NCBI RefSeq assembly: GCF_003058085.1
Contig: NZ_QBUD01000018.1
Coordinates: forward strand, 1-59,191
Source: Yoonia sediminilitoris
GTDB lineage: Bacteria; Pseudomonadota; Alphaproteobacteria; Rhodobacterales; Rhodobacteraceae
Length of the DNA stretch: 59,191 nucleotides
Direction: 5' to 3'
Under the pieces are notes generated by a model. That model was not told the origin of the DNA and did no database searches. It saw only the letters and a program-made list of their open reading frames with translations. The position numbers and the translations under genes were made by a program. Numbering within the stretch: position 1 is the first letter of the stretch; every line of letters starts with the position of its first letter. Of the stretch, positions 1-9,350 are shown in pieces.

Positions 1-106
1 ACCGCCAGCACGCCGCATAATCAAACCAAACAGATGAGCCAAACTCTCTCTTAGGTTCGGACGCTCTTGGTCCCAAAAACCCTGACGACGGACAGTCCGC
101 AGAGAT

Positions 107-277
107 ATGGTGAACTCTAGGCAGATGACGGTGCAAGATGACGTATATCTCACCGGTGATGCTGACCTGCAAATTGCAATTATGATGCAGCGGGACAAGC
201 GGGACACAGCGGGACAAAATGAAAAATGTCCCGATGCAGAAGCGGAATTAGACGGGACAAACGGGACAAATGCCTAA
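107..277 (+). CDS. possible small ORF ending in GGGACA-rich tail
   Basis: A 56-codon open frame starts at ATG 107 (a second ATG is at 125) and ends at TAA 275-277. No ribosome binding site stands out and the product is not recognised. The C-terminal half is written by the repeated GGGACA motif and is rich in Asp, Thr, Gly and Asn (RDKRDTAGQ... DGTNGTNA). Such repeat-derived tails are sometimes seen at the ends of primase-type genes on alphaproteobacterial mobile elements. It may therefore be the remnant of a longer gene, but an in-frame TGA at 83-85 limits it on the left. Treat as tentative. Confidence 0.2.
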   Translation: MVNSRQMTVQDDVYLTGDADLQIAIMMQRDKRDTAGQNEKCPDAEAELDGTNGTNA

Positions 278-295
278 GGCATGTCCCGTGTCCCG
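190..295. repeat. GGGACA short direct and inverted repeats
   Basis: CGGGACA occurs at about 191, 200, 210, 253 and 262 with 9-10 bp spacing inside each group, and its complement TGTCCCG recurs near 227, 282 and 289. The arrangement could be protein-coding low complexity (it lies in the small ORF ending at 277) or iteron-like binding sites. The sequence alone does not decide. Confidence 0.5.
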
Positions 296-333
296 CCCCG
301 GCTGGGCATTAATCAGAAAGAACAACTTCCCAT

Positions 334-822
334 ATGATTTGTGATCACGCGGCGCAGTTCGACATCCGCAAATTGGCCAAACCTGGGTGTCACCTACCTG
401 ACCGGTTCGAGTTTGCAGATGGCGTGCTTGAAACGACTTGGACCTCGTCAAACTTTGGCGGCCGACGTCAGTGGTTCTTGTGCCCATCATGCGATCGCCG
501 GTGCGCCATCATTTATTGTCACCCCAAGACCCTGAAGATGGGCTGCCGAGTATGTCTAAAGGGCCGCTATGCGAGCGAGTACATGTCACCGCAGGGCCGA
601 AGGCTGCATGCCGCTTTTGCTGTTCGTAGACGCTTAGGCCAAAAGAAGGGCGGCATAGGCCCACCTTTTCCACTCAAGCCAAAGGGTATGCATTGGCGGA
701 CTTACCAAGCCATCAGAGTTGCGGCGCTTCATGAAGAACTCAATATATGGTTTCAAGGCTATGCTGACATAAGCAACATTAGCGTTGAGAAAGCAAAGCA
801 GCGCTTTTCAAAGCATTTGTAA
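334..822 (+). CDS. hypothetical zinc-ribbon protein
   Basis: 162-residue protein with a likely zinc ribbon: C50-x2-C53 and C71-x2-C74, the first pair preceded by the phrase FGGRRQWFLCP. Small proteins with this 'GGRRxWFxCPxC...C' pattern are common hypothetical genes on proteobacterial integrative elements and prophages; their role is unknown. The C-terminal half (from about 85) is basic with a helical look. It precedes hsdM by 81 bp on the same strand and could be cotranscribed with the restriction operon, but its own upstream repeat-rich DNA suggests it belongs to the element's older backbone. The gene is real with good confidence, the function is not known. Confidence 0.6.
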   Translation: MICDHAAQFDIRKLAKPGCHLPDRFEFADGVLETTWTSSNFGGRRQWFLCPSCDRRCAIIYCHPKTLKMGCRVCLKGRYASEYMSPQGRRLHAAFAVRRRLGQKKGGIGPPFPLKPKGMHWRTYQAIRVAALHEELNIWFQGYADISNISVEKAKQRFSKHL

Positions 823-903
823 CGTCCAGCTTAACAAGTTGCGGTTGAAACTTATTGCATATGTCGAAATGGTCAGCGGAAGAAGAGTTCTGAAGGAAGA
901 TCA

Positions 904-2409
904 ATGACACCAGTCACCCAAGCTGAAATCAACAAAGCCGCATGGGGGGCATGTGACACGTTCAGGGGTGTCGTCGATCCGTCTGTCTACAAGGACTATG
1001 TGCTCACGTTGCTGTTCCTCAAATACGTCAGTGACGTGTGGAAGGATCACCAGTCCCGTTACCACGCCGAGCATCCCGATAGCCCCGAACTGGTCGGGGC
1101 CATGATGCAGCAGGAAGCCTTCAAGCTGCCGGACGGGGCCAGCTTCGATTCCTTGCACAAACGGCGGCATGAGGCGGGCAATGGCGAGCGCATCGACAAG
1201 GCTCTCCATGCCATCGAAGAGGCCAACGGGGACAAGCTGCGCGATGTGTTCCAGGACATCAGCTTTAACTCCAACAAGCTCGGCGACGAGGAGCAGAAGA
1301 ACGACATCCTCCGCCACCTGCTGGAAGACTTCTACAAACCTGCGCTTGACCTGCGCCCCTCCCGTGTCGGGCAACTCGACATCATCGGCGGGGCCTATGA
1401 ATACCTGATCTCTCGCTTCGCCGCCACGGCGGGCAAGAAAGCAGGCGAGTTCTATACCCCTGCCGAGGTGTCCGACCTGATGGCCCGTCTGGCCGATCCG
1501 CAACCAGGGGATCACATTTGCGATCCAACCTGTGGATCTGCCTCTCTCCTGATGAAATGCGGCAGGCTCATCCGCAATCAGGGCGGCAAGGGCTATGCGC
1601 TCTTCGGTCAAGAGGCCATCGGCTCCACTTGGGCGCTGGCCAAGATGAACCTGTTCCTGCATGGCGAGGAAAACCACCAAATCGAATGGGGCGACACCAT
1701 CCGCAACCCCAAGCTGCGCACCAAGGACGACGCGCTGCGGCACTTCGATATCGTGGTGGCGAACCCACCGTTCAGCTTGGACAAATGGGGCACCGAGGCC
1801 GCCGAGACCGACAAGTTCGGACGCTTCCGCCGTGGCATCCCGCCCAAGACCAAGGGCGACTATGCCTTCATCCTGCACATGATCGAGACGTTGAAGCCCA
1901 AGACAGGCCGCGCCGTGGTGGTCGTGCCACATGGGGTGCTGTTCCGTGGCTCAACCGAGGGGAAAATCCGCCAAAAGCTGATCGAGGAAAACCTGCTGGA
2001 TGCCGTCATCGGCCTGCCGGAAAAGCTGTTCTTCGGCACGGGCATCCCCGCCGCCCTGCTGGTGTTCCGCAAACACAAAGCAGACGACAGCGTGATGTTC
2101 GTCGATGCGTCGCGAGAGTTCATCTCTGGCACCAACCAGAACGCCTTGGATCAGACCAATATCGACAAGATCGTGGCGACTTATCAGGCGCGGGAGAGCG
2201 TGGATAAATACGCCTATCGCGCCACGAGGGAAGAGGTGGAGGAGAACGATTTCAACCTGAACATCCCCCGCTATGTGGACACGTTCGAGGAGGAAGAAGA
2301 GATCGATCTGATGGCCGTCCGTGCCGAGCGGGTGAAGCTGAAGGACGATCTGGCTGAACTGGAAGAGCGGATGTCAGGGTATTTGCAGGAGCTTGGGTAT
2401 GGTTCCTGA
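904..2409 (+). CDS. hsdM: type I restriction-modification DNA methyltransferase subunit HsdM
   Basis: 501-residue adenine-N6 methyltransferase of the type I restriction complex (HsdM2S modifies; HsdR2M2S cuts). An N-terminal helical HsdM_N region (about 1-150) precedes the Rossmann methylase. The SAM-binding motif reads DPTCGSA at 207-213 and the catalytic motif NPPF at 287-290, typical of N6-adenine enzymes. A long acidic coiled-coil C-terminus (about 450-501) should pack against HsdS. ATG 904 is preceded by GAAGGAAG. The 3' end overlaps hsdS, indicating translational coupling. Length is normal for the family and no key residue is missing. Confidence 0.95.
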   Translation: MTPVTQAEINKAAWGACDTFRGVVDPSVYKDYVLTLLFLKYVSDVWKDHQSRYHAEHPDSPELVGAMMQQEAFKLPDGASFDSLHKRRHEAGNGERIDKALHAIEEANGDKLRDVFQDISFNSNKLGDEEQKNDILRHLLEDFYKPALDLRPSRVGQLDIIGGAYEYLISRFAATAGKKAGEFYTPAEVSDLMARLADPQPGDHICDPTCGSASLLMKCGRLIRNQGGKGYALFGQEAIGSTWALAKMNLFLHGEENHQIEWGDTIRNPKLRTKDDALRHFDIVVANPPFSLDKWGTEAAETDKFGRFRRGIPPKTKGDYAFILHMIETLKPKTGRAVVVVPHGVLFRGSTEGKIRQKLIEENLLDAVIGLPEKLFFGTGIPAALLVFRKHKADDSVMFVDASREFISGTNQNALDQTNIDKIVATYQARESVDKYAYRATREEVEENDFNLNIPRYVDTFEEEEEIDLMAVRAERVKLKDDLAELEERMSGYLQELGYGS

Positions 2410-3589
2410 GGGGTGGAGCATCACAAAGCTTTCAGACCTAGCCGACGTCAAACGAGGCGCAGGTTCACAGTATCTGACCTACGTCGATGACCCTGACGAC
2501 GGCATTCGGTTAATTCGTATCGGTGATTTTTTGGGTGATAACCCCAAGTATGTCAGCCACACCCCAGACATGAACCGCTTCATACTCAAAAAAGGCGATA
2601 TCTTGATCGCAGGAACAGGTGCCACGGCAGGGATCACATTTGAGGTTCCTGAACATTTCGAAGGGTTTGCGTTTTCATATAACGCACCTCGCATTCGGCC
2701 AAAGAGTAGCGTGGATAAGGTTTTTCTAGTTAACTTCCTGAAGTCAAACGAGATCACAAAACAGCAACGCAGTCTGTTTACTGGCAACGCACAACCATTC
2801 TTAGATACAAAAGCGATTGGCGGCTTCAGGATTTCGACACCCCCACTCCCCGAACAACGGAAGATCGCGGATATCCTCGCGACCTGGGACGCGGCCATCG
2901 AGAAGACAGAGGCCCTGCTAGCCACCGCCAAAGACCAAAAACGCGCCCTCATGCAATCCCTCCTCACAGGCAAACGTCGCTTCCCTGATTTCGAGGGGCA
3001 GCCGTGGAAAGAGGTGCGGTTGGGGGAGACGGGCACCACAGTGTCTGGCGGAACACCGGACAGCACCGTTGCCAGCAACTGGGATGGCGATATTCACTGG
3101 GCGACACCCACCGACATCACGAAGCTAACTTCGCGCTTTATTCGCAAGACAGCACGGATGATCACTGAAAGCGGATTAAAGGGTTCCTCTGCGAAACTTG
3201 TACCCTCTGGCACGATACTGATCTGCACTCGTGCGACCATCGGTGAAATGGCAATCGCCACCGGTCCGATCTGCACCAACCAAGGTTTCAAGAACCTGGT
3301 GCTGTCCGATGCCTTCGACTCCGATTTCATTTTCTATCTGCTCCAGTTTTTCAAGAAGGACCTCATTCGCTACGCCTGCGGATCAACCTTTCTGGAGTTG
3401 TCAAAGAAGGACTTCGATAAGCGCAGCTTCTTGATGCCCGAACTTGGCGAACAGCGACGGATCGCAGCGGTTCTGAATGATGCAGAGGATCAGATCGCTG
3501 AGCATGCACAATCGATCACCAAACTCCGCACCGAAAAGAAGGCCTTGATGCAGCAACTGCTCACGGGCAAACGGCGGGTATCCCTATGA
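2399..3589 (+). CDS. hsdS: type I restriction-modification specificity subunit HsdS
   Basis: 396 residues. It contains two target-recognition domains (about 1-145 and 200-350), each followed by the conserved helical spacer: the phrase PEQRKIADIL...ALMQSLLTGKRR ends the first half and GEQRRIAAVL...ALMQQLLTGKRR ends the second. The two halves bind the two parts of a bipartite DNA target and tether two HsdM subunits. ATG 2399 is chosen because AGGAG lies 7 bp upstream; a TTG at 2393 is in frame. It overlaps hsdM by 11 bp. The TRDs are less GC-rich than the flanking hsd genes, as expected for exchanged specificity cassettes. The target cannot be read from sequence. Confidence 0.93.
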   Translation: MVPEGWSITKLSDLADVKRGAGSQYLTYVDDPDDGIRLIRIGDFLGDNPKYVSHTPDMNRFILKKGDILIAGTGATAGITFEVPEHFEGFAFSYNAPRIRPKSSVDKVFLVNFLKSNEITKQQRSLFTGNAQPFLDTKAIGGFRISTPPLPEQRKIADILATWDAAIEKTEALLATAKDQKRALMQSLLTGKRRFPDFEGQPWKEVRLGETGTTVSGGTPDSTVASNWDGDIHWATPTDITKLTSRFIRKTARMITESGLKGSSAKLVPSGTILICTRATIGEMAIATGPICTNQGFKNLVLSDAFDSDFIFYLLQFFKKDLIRYACGSTFLELSKKDFDKRSFLMPELGEQRRIAAVLNDAEDQIAEHAQSITKLRTEKKALMQQLLTGKRRVSL

Positions 3590-3960
3590 AGACAACATTC
3601 AGTACGAAGAACGGCTCGGTCGTCACCATCGAGATTGATGAAGACAACTACACCGCCACCGTTCTTGATCAGGCCGGAACCCTAATAGGTGCCATTGAAT
3701 GCCGCCTCATTGAGGATCCCCGGGCACCTGATGGCTATTGCCTAAAAATGACGAATGCGTTCTTAGAAGGGGGCAATCGCAAATATCTTCATCAAGGTAT
3801 TGGGACCCGATGCATTGAGCTTCTACGCGAAGAAACGGGTTTCCCCATCTGTGTTGCAAAACATGACGGACTTACACAAGCCGATGGCAGTCATTTGACG
3901 GGTGACGCGCCCGCATTCGCAGACAAGCTTGAACGGTTGCGCTTGGTTTTCAGGCGGTAG
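3586..3960 (+). CDS. small hypothetical protein, possibly GNAT-like
   Basis: 124-residue protein whose ATG overlaps the hsdS stop (ATGA), so it is part of the restriction operon. The segment around residues 66-80 (LHQGIGTRCIELL) resembles the acetyl-CoA pyrophosphate loop and following helix of GNAT acetyltransferases (Q/RxxGxG/A). The protein is shorter than a full GNAT domain and the rest is not recognised, so acetyltransferase activity is a guess. It could instead be an immunity or accessory factor for the neighbouring dGTPase. Existence of the gene is well supported by coupling; function is open. Confidence 0.6.
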   Translation: MKTTFSTKNGSVVTIEIDEDNYTATVLDQAGTLIGAIECRLIEDPRAPDGYCLKMTNAFLEGGNRKYLHQGIGTRCIELLREETGFPICVAKHDGLTQADGSHLTGDAPAFADKLERLRLVFRR

Positions 3961-4007
3961 CAACCATGGAATTGATTTGTAGATAACTGATTTGGTGAGA
4001 GATTTTG

Positions 4008-5339
4008 ATGGTCGAGTATTGGGACGAACGCAGGGATGGTGGTGTCACCAAGGACGGGCGCACAGCTTATGAGCGCGACTATGCCAGGGTCGTGCACTCT
4101 GCCGCTTTTCGCAGACTACAGTCCAAAACACAGGTGCTGGGTGTTGGTGATAGTGACTTTTACCGCACCCGTCTGACCCACTCGATGGAGGTCAGCCAGA
4201 TCGGGGAGGGCATTGCGCGTCGGTTCAAGGCCGAAGCCGTCAAGGGCACTCCCAGCTACGACATTCTGCCCGATCCTATTTTGATCCGCACTATCTGTCT
4301 TGCTCACGACCTTGGTCACCCGCCCTTTGGCCACGGTGGTGAGATTGCTCTGAACCGCTGCATGATTGACCACGGCGGCTTTGAAGGGAATGGCCAAACC
4401 CTGCGTATTATGACCCTGATTGAGCCCTACCATGAAACTCTGGGCATGAACCTAAGCCGCAGGTCACTGCTGGGTGTTCTGAAGTATCCCGCGCCGCTAA
4501 GCGCCGTGGTCAACAAGAAGCAGTATGAAGGTGCAGACGCCAGTGCGTCATCCGTGTTCAGTGCCAAGCCATTCAAGCCGCCGAAGTGCTATTTGGATAC
4601 CGAGATTGAGGTCGTCAACTGGATAGCCAAAGACCTTGGTGACTGGCCACGGATCAGCAGTGAGTTTGAAGATCAGGGCGAAAAGAAACACAAGAAGACC
4701 CAGCATCACTCCCTCGATACCTCAATCATGGAGATCGCTGACGACATCGCCTATGGGGTGCACGACCTCGAAGATGCGATAGGGTTGGGCTTGATCGACC
4801 GCGCATCTTTCATCGAAGCCGTGAGTGCCAAAGACATCGCTGGGTTCTGTGCTTGGTCCGATGGCCAGTCTTATGACGATCTGGTGGGTCACCTGTTCTC
4901 ATCCCACACATATCAACGAAAGAACGCGATTGGAGCATTGGTTGATTTCTGCATTCGGCACACGACCCTGGACACATCCAACCCACATGGCTTCGGCAAC
5001 CCGATCTTTGGATACCAGGCAGTGTTGGCAGCCGATGCCCGTAAGGTCCTGGATGTGCTGCAAAAGCTGGTAGAGCAGCAGGTTATCTTTACAATTACAG
5101 TTCAACAGCTTGAGTTCAAAGGGCAGAAGATCGTCACCGAACTCTTCCACGCCTTTGCCACTGATCCCACCAGGTTGCTCCCACCTCGTGACGCGAAACG
5201 TTACGAAGCGATGGAGACGGACGATCTCAAGAAACGGGTAATCTGCGACTATCTCGCTGGCATGACCGACGACTACGCGACGAAACGGTATCAACAATTG
5301 TTCGAACCACGTGTCGGATCGGTATTCGACAGGATATGA
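4008..5339 (+). CDS. deoxyguanosinetriphosphate triphosphohydrolase-like HD protein
   Basis: 443-residue HD-domain dNTP triphosphohydrolase of the Dgt/SAMHD1 family, which splits dNTPs to nucleoside and triphosphate. The N-terminal RDYARVVHSAAFRRLQ-type signature is followed by RLTHSMEVSQIG (first metal His) and LAHDLGHPPFGHGG (HD motif); DTSIMEIADDIAYGVHDLED provides the later helix with the final metal Asp. ATG 4008 is preferred to the in-frame TTG 4005 and has GTGAGAG upstream. Its stop overlaps hsdR (ATGA). Phage-restricting dGTPases are known and deplete dNTP pools. Here the gene sits inside an R-M operon, so a combined defence role is inferred. It might also be a housekeeping-type dGTPase, but the coupling argues against this. 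Confidence 0.9.
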   Translation: MVEYWDERRDGGVTKDGRTAYERDYARVVHSAAFRRLQSKTQVLGVGDSDFYRTRLTHSMEVSQIGEGIARRFKAEAVKGTPSYDILPDPILIRTICLAHDLGHPPFGHGGEIALNRCMIDHGGFEGNGQTLRIMTLIEPYHETLGMNLSRRSLLGVLKYPAPLSAVVNKKQYEGADASASSVFSAKPFKPPKCYLDTEIEVVNWIAKDLGDWPRISSEFEDQGEKKHKKTQHHSLDTSIMEIADDIAYGVHDLEDAIGLGLIDRASFIEAVSAKDIAGFCAWSDGQSYDDLVGHLFSSHTYQRKNAIGALVDFCIRHTTLDTSNPHGFGNPIFGYQAVLAADARKVLDVLQKLVEQQVIFTITVQQLEFKGQKIVTELFHAFATDPTRLLPPRDAKRYEAMETDDLKKRVICDYLAGMTDDYATKRYQQLFEPRVGSVFDRI

Positions 5340-8300
5340 GCATGACGAACCGCACTCCCGACACCCGCGAAGAAGCGGCCTCGAAACTGCCAGCGCTGCA
5401 CGTGCTGATGGCCATGGGCTGGACCTATCTGTCCCCCGCTGATGCACTGGGCCTGCGCGGGTCGGAGCGGTCTGTGCTGCTGGAACCTGTGCTGCGGGAA
5501 CGGCTCAAGGCGCATCGGTTTGACTTCAAGGGGCAGAGCTATCCGTTGTCCCAAGGCGGTATTGACCAAGTAATCAGAGACATCAGTGCGACGGGACTGA
5601 ACGAAGGGCTGATCCCTGCAAACGAAGCGATCTACAAGCATCTGACCCTCGGCATCACCGTCACCGAGTTCGTGGATGGCCAGCGCACATCCGTCACAGT
5701 GCCCTTGATCGACTGGGCTGATCCAGTGGCCAACACCCTGCATGTTGCCGAAGAGTTGAGTGTCGAACGCCCCGCAGGGATGGGCCGCTATCGGCCCGAT
5801 GTCGTGTGCTACGTCAATGGTATTCCCCTGGTGGTGATCGAGGCAAAGCGCCCCAACTCGTCCACTAAAGACGCCGCGATGGTGACCGAGGGGATCAGTC
5901 AGCACCTTAGAAATCAAAAGTCTGACGGTATCCAAGACCTCTACGCCTATTCACAACTGCTGCTGTCGATCTCTGGCACCGACGGGCGCTATGGCACCAC
6001 TGGCACACCTGCGAAGTTCTGGGGAGCCTGGACCGAGGAAGAGATCACCGAAGCCGAGATGCAGGCCGTGAAGTCCACCCCCCTGACAGAGGCCCAGAGA
6101 ACGGCCCTGTTCGCGGACAAGCCCAAGTGGATGCGGGACGACTTCGACAGACTTCACAGCGGCCCTGTGCTGTTCACAGAACAGGATTGCTTGATCACCA
6201 GCCTGCTGCGCCCTGACCGCCTACTGGACTTCACCAGGCGGTTCATCTTCTTCGACCGAAAGCTGGGCAAGATCGCGGCCAGGTATCAACAGGTCCAGGG
6301 GGCCAAGGCGATCCTGTCCCAAGTGGCGAACCAGAAACCTGACGGTAGCCGTGAAGGCGGCGTCATCTGGCACACCACGGGGTCGGGCAAGTCGAACTTG
6401 ATGGTGTTCCTGACCAAGGCGCTACTGCTGGATGCCGAGCTTGCTGGATGTCGGATCATCATCGTGACTGACCGAGTGGACCTGGAAAAGCAGCTTGCTG
6501 CGACCTTCATGACGGGCGGGGCCTTTGGGTCTGCCGTGGCCACTAAGAAGGAAGGCGAGACCTCCAAGGTGCAATCAGGTCGTGATCTGGCAAAGCGGAT
6601 CGGGTCAGGGTCGGAACGGATCATCTTCACCCTGCTGCAAAAGTTCAATTCGGCCACCAAACTGCCAGAGTGCAAGAACACATCTGACAAGATCATCGTC
6701 CTGGTCGATGAGGGACACCGCAGCCAGGGTGGTGAGAACCACGAACGGATGCGACAGGCCCTGCCTAATGCGGCCTTCATCGCCTTCACTGGGACACCCC
6801 TGCTGAAGGAGGACAAGACCCGCAACAAGTTCGGCCCGATCCTCCATGCCTATACGATGCAGGATGCAGTTGAAGACGGGGCTGTCACCCCGTTGGTTTA
6901 CGAAGAACGAAAACCCATCGTCGATATCAACGACAAAGCTATCGACTCATGGTTTGAAAAGATCACAACGGGCCTCACGGATAGTCAGAAGTCCGACCTC
7001 AAACAGAAATACTCTAGCCGTGGGCAAGTCTATGGCGCTGGCGGGCGCATTGATCTGATCGCCTTGGACATTGCCACGCACTTCACCGAGAACTTTGCCA
7101 AGCTAGGGCTGGGCCTCAAGGCGCAACTGGCGACGGACAGTAAACTGTCGGCAATCCGCTACAAGAACGCCCTCGATCTGACGGGTATGGTGACCAGCGC
7201 GGTTGTGATTTCTTCCCCCGACACAAGGGAAGGTCATGAGGATACCGACGAGGCCAAGACACCAGAGCTGCAGACCTGGTGGAAGATGAACGTTGGCAAT
7301 GATGCGGAGACCTACGAGACGGATGTAATTGAACGGTTCAGCACTGATGGGGCCCCAGATATCCTGATTGTCGTGGACAAATTGCTGACGGGCTTTGATG
7401 AACCGCGCAATGCCGTCCTCTACATCGACAAGCATCTCAAGGGGCACAACCTGCTCCAGGCGATTGCACGTGTGAACCGACTGCATGAAGCCAAGCAGTT
7501 CGGATATCTGATCGACTACCGTGGCATCCTGGCCGAGCTTGATACGTCTATACAGGACTACCAAGACCTCGCTTCACAAACCCAAGCCGGATACGAGATC
7601 GACGATCTCGCGGGTACGGTCACCAATGTCTCTGTCGAATACAAACGTCTCCCTAGCCTGCATGATGCGCTGTGGGCGATCTTCTCAGCCGTGCAGAACA
7701 AGCAGGATGTCGAACAGTTTCGGCGTATTCTGGTGCCAAGGACTGCCGAAGATGGGGCGGGCCATAGCATCGACGCCAACCAGAAGGTGCGTGAGGACTT
7801 CTATGATGCACTGACAAAGTTTGGTATGTGCCTCAAGCTGGCGTTGTCATCGCGGACATTCTTCGAGGATGGGGCCTTCGACGAGAAGACGATCCAGCGT
7901 TACAAGCGTGACCTGCGGTTCTTCACTGAACTGCGCGCACAGGCTAAGCGTGATGCGCAAGAGACCGTGGATTTCTCTGAATACGAAGAGCAAATCCGCC
8001 GAATGGTCGATAAGCAGGTGATCGGCCAAGAGGTGGTTGACCCCGAAGGTTATATTTGGGTGGACACGCTTGGTCAGGCCGATGATCGCGAAGACTGGTC
8101 GGACGAGAAGACCCGTACCGAGGCCGATGTCATTAAGACCCGTCTCAGGAAAACCATCGAGCAGGACCTTATCGATGACCCCTATGCACAACGGGTGTTC
8201 TCCGAACTGCTGAAAGAAGCGATCCTCGCAGCGGAAGCGATGTTTGATCACCCTGGCAAGCAATACGTCATGTTCAAGGACCTAGAAGAGCAGGTCGCGG

Positions 8301-8611
8301 CTCGGAACACCCCTGGTGTGCCGGATCGGTTCGCGGATCACCCACGGGCACAGTCCTACTACGGGGCCCTGCTGGAACAACCGGCGGGTGCGGAACAAGA
8401 TGAAGACGTTCTGGTTGCAGAAGCCATGCACATCGACACCACCGTTGATGACGCCGTGCAGACGCACTCGATCAACCCTGGCAGCATCGAGGCCGAGATA
8501 CGCAAGGCTCTGTTGCCACGTTATTTCAAGTTCCTCGGCGGTCTGGACGCTGCGAATGAACTGATCGACCAGATCGTAGGCATTGTTCGTGCAGGTGCGA
8601 ACAAGCCATGA
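5336..8611 (+). CDS. hsdR: type I restriction endonuclease subunit HsdR
   Basis: 1091-residue motor and nuclease subunit. The N-terminal PD-(D/E)XK nuclease shows D155 (RPDVV) and E169-A-K171 (VIEAKRP). The SF2 translocase follows with Walker A TGSGKS at 348-353, a DEGH box at 458-461 and motif TGTPL shortly after. Motif VI-like ARVNR lies near 710, and the C-terminal helical domain docks on HsdM2S. The complex translocates DNA and cuts at random sites when methylation is absent. The start overlaps the dGTPase stop by 4 bp and its own stop overlaps the next gene, so all are one transcription unit. It is full length with intact motifs. Confidence 0.95.
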   Translation: MSMTNRTPDTREEAASKLPALHVLMAMGWTYLSPADALGLRGSERSVLLEPVLRERLKAHRFDFKGQSYPLSQGGIDQVIRDISATGLNEGLIPANEAIYKHLTLGITVTEFVDGQRTSVTVPLIDWADPVANTLHVAEELSVERPAGMGRYRPDVVCYVNGIPLVVIEAKRPNSSTKDAAMVTEGISQHLRNQKSDGIQDLYAYSQLLLSISGTDGRYGTTGTPAKFWGAWTEEEITEAEMQAVKSTPLTEAQRTALFADKPKWMRDDFDRLHSGPVLFTEQDCLITSLLRPDRLLDFTRRFIFFDRKLGKIAARYQQVQGAKAILSQVANQKPDGSREGGVIWHTTGSGKSNLMVFLTKALLLDAELAGCRIIIVTDRVDLEKQLAATFMTGGAFGSAVATKKEGETSKVQSGRDLAKRIGSGSERIIFTLLQKFNSATKLPECKNTSDKIIVLVDEGHRSQGGENHERMRQALPNAAFIAFTGTPLLKEDKTRNKFGPILHAYTMQDAVEDGAVTPLVYEERKPIVDINDKAIDSWFEKITTGLTDSQKSDLKQKYSSRGQVYGAGGRIDLIALDIATHFTENFAKLGLGLKAQLATDSKLSAIRYKNALDLTGMVTSAVVISSPDTREGHEDTDEAKTPELQTWWKMNVGNDAETYETDVIERFSTDGAPDILIVVDKLLTGFDEPRNAVLYIDKHLKGHNLLQAIARVNRLHEAKQFGYLIDYRGILAELDTSIQDYQDLASQTQAGYEIDDLAGTVTNVSVEYKRLPSLHDALWAIFSAVQNKQDVEQFRRILVPRTAEDGAGHSIDANQKVREDFYDALTKFGMCLKLALSSRTFFEDGAFDEKTIQRYKRDLRFFTELRAQAKRDAQETVDFSEYEEQIRRMVDKQVIGQEVVDPEGYIWVDTLGQADDREDWSDEKTRTEADVIKTRLRKTIEQDLIDDPYAQRVFSELLKEAILAAEAMFDHPGKQYVMFKDLEEQVAARNTPGVPDRFADHPRAQSYYGALLEQPAGAEQDEDVLVAEAMHIDTTVDDAVQTHSINPGSIEAEIRKALLPRYFKFLGGLDAANELIDQIVGIVRAGANKP

Positions 8612-9336
8612 CAGGCTTCATTCTGGCATACGGGGATCACCGCATCCCATACCAGGTCTCATATGATGACGCCCGCAAATCCCGTGTTGCAATCCACGTC
8701 AATCCCGACGGATCGGTCGCCGTCGATGCCCCAAATGGGTTCTCAGACCAGTCCATCAAACAAGCCGTCCAGAAGAGGGCCCGTTGGGTGGTCGGGCATG
8801 TCAGTGAAGCGAGGGAACGCTACGCCCATGTGCGGCCCCGTGAATATGTTTCCGGTGAACAAGTACTCTATCTGGGCCGCCGCTATGTGCTCAAGGTGAT
8901 CCCCGTGGATACCAAACCATCCCCTACACGGCTGCGTGGCAATCGGCTGGAGGTCGAGACCACCAACGGCACGGAGGACGACATAAAAGGCCGACTCCGT
9001 GCCTGGTACCGCGTCCGAGGGCGGGACTACCTGAGCCGCCGCATCGATGCTCTGGCCGAAAGCCTACCGTGGGTAGATGCACCACCACCGTTCCGGTTGC
9101 TGGAAATGTCACGTCAGTGGGGAAGCTGCTCCCCATCCGGTGAAATCATCATCAACCCGCATTTGGTCAAAGCACCCCGCCAGTGCATCGACTATGTGCT
9201 GATCCACGAACTTGCCCACCTCAAACACCACGACCATGGCGCTGCATTCTGGAAGCTGATCGATGCCCATGCAGGTGATTGGCGTCAAACCAAGAAGCAG
9301 CTAGATCGGTTGGCAGAAGTGCTTCTGGCTGATTGA
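8608..9336 (+). CDS. YgjP-like (DUF45) zinc metalloprotease
   Basis: 242 residues. The C-terminal zinc motif H200-E-L-A-H204 followed by KHHDHGAAFW is the gluzincin signature of the YgjP/DUF45 family; the preceding MSRQWGSCSPSG is also family-typical. ATGA overlap with hsdR shows coupling. Genes of this family often follow hsdR in type I R-M loci. A role in HsdR turnover (restriction alleviation) has been considered plausible but is not something I can show here. It is a cytoplasmic protein without signal peptide. Family assignment is confident, function is not. Confidence 0.85.
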   Translation: MTGFILAYGDHRIPYQVSYDDARKSRVAIHVNPDGSVAVDAPNGFSDQSIKQAVQKRARWVVGHVSEARERYAHVRPREYVSGEQVLYLGRRYVLKVIPVDTKPSPTRLRGNRLEVETTNGTEDDIKGRLRAWYRVRGRDYLSRRIDALAESLPWVDAPPPFRLLEMSRQWGSCSPSGEIIINPHLVKAPRQCIDYVLIHELAHLKHHDHGAAFWKLIDAHAGDWRQTKKQLDRLAEVLLAD

Positions 9337-9350
9337 ACGGAGATAGGGTC

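Noticed and set aside
901..1932. 343-codon minus-strand ORF antisense to hsdM
   Set aside because: Lies wholly within the well-conserved hsdM gene and has no recognisable domain; GC-rich third-position effect.
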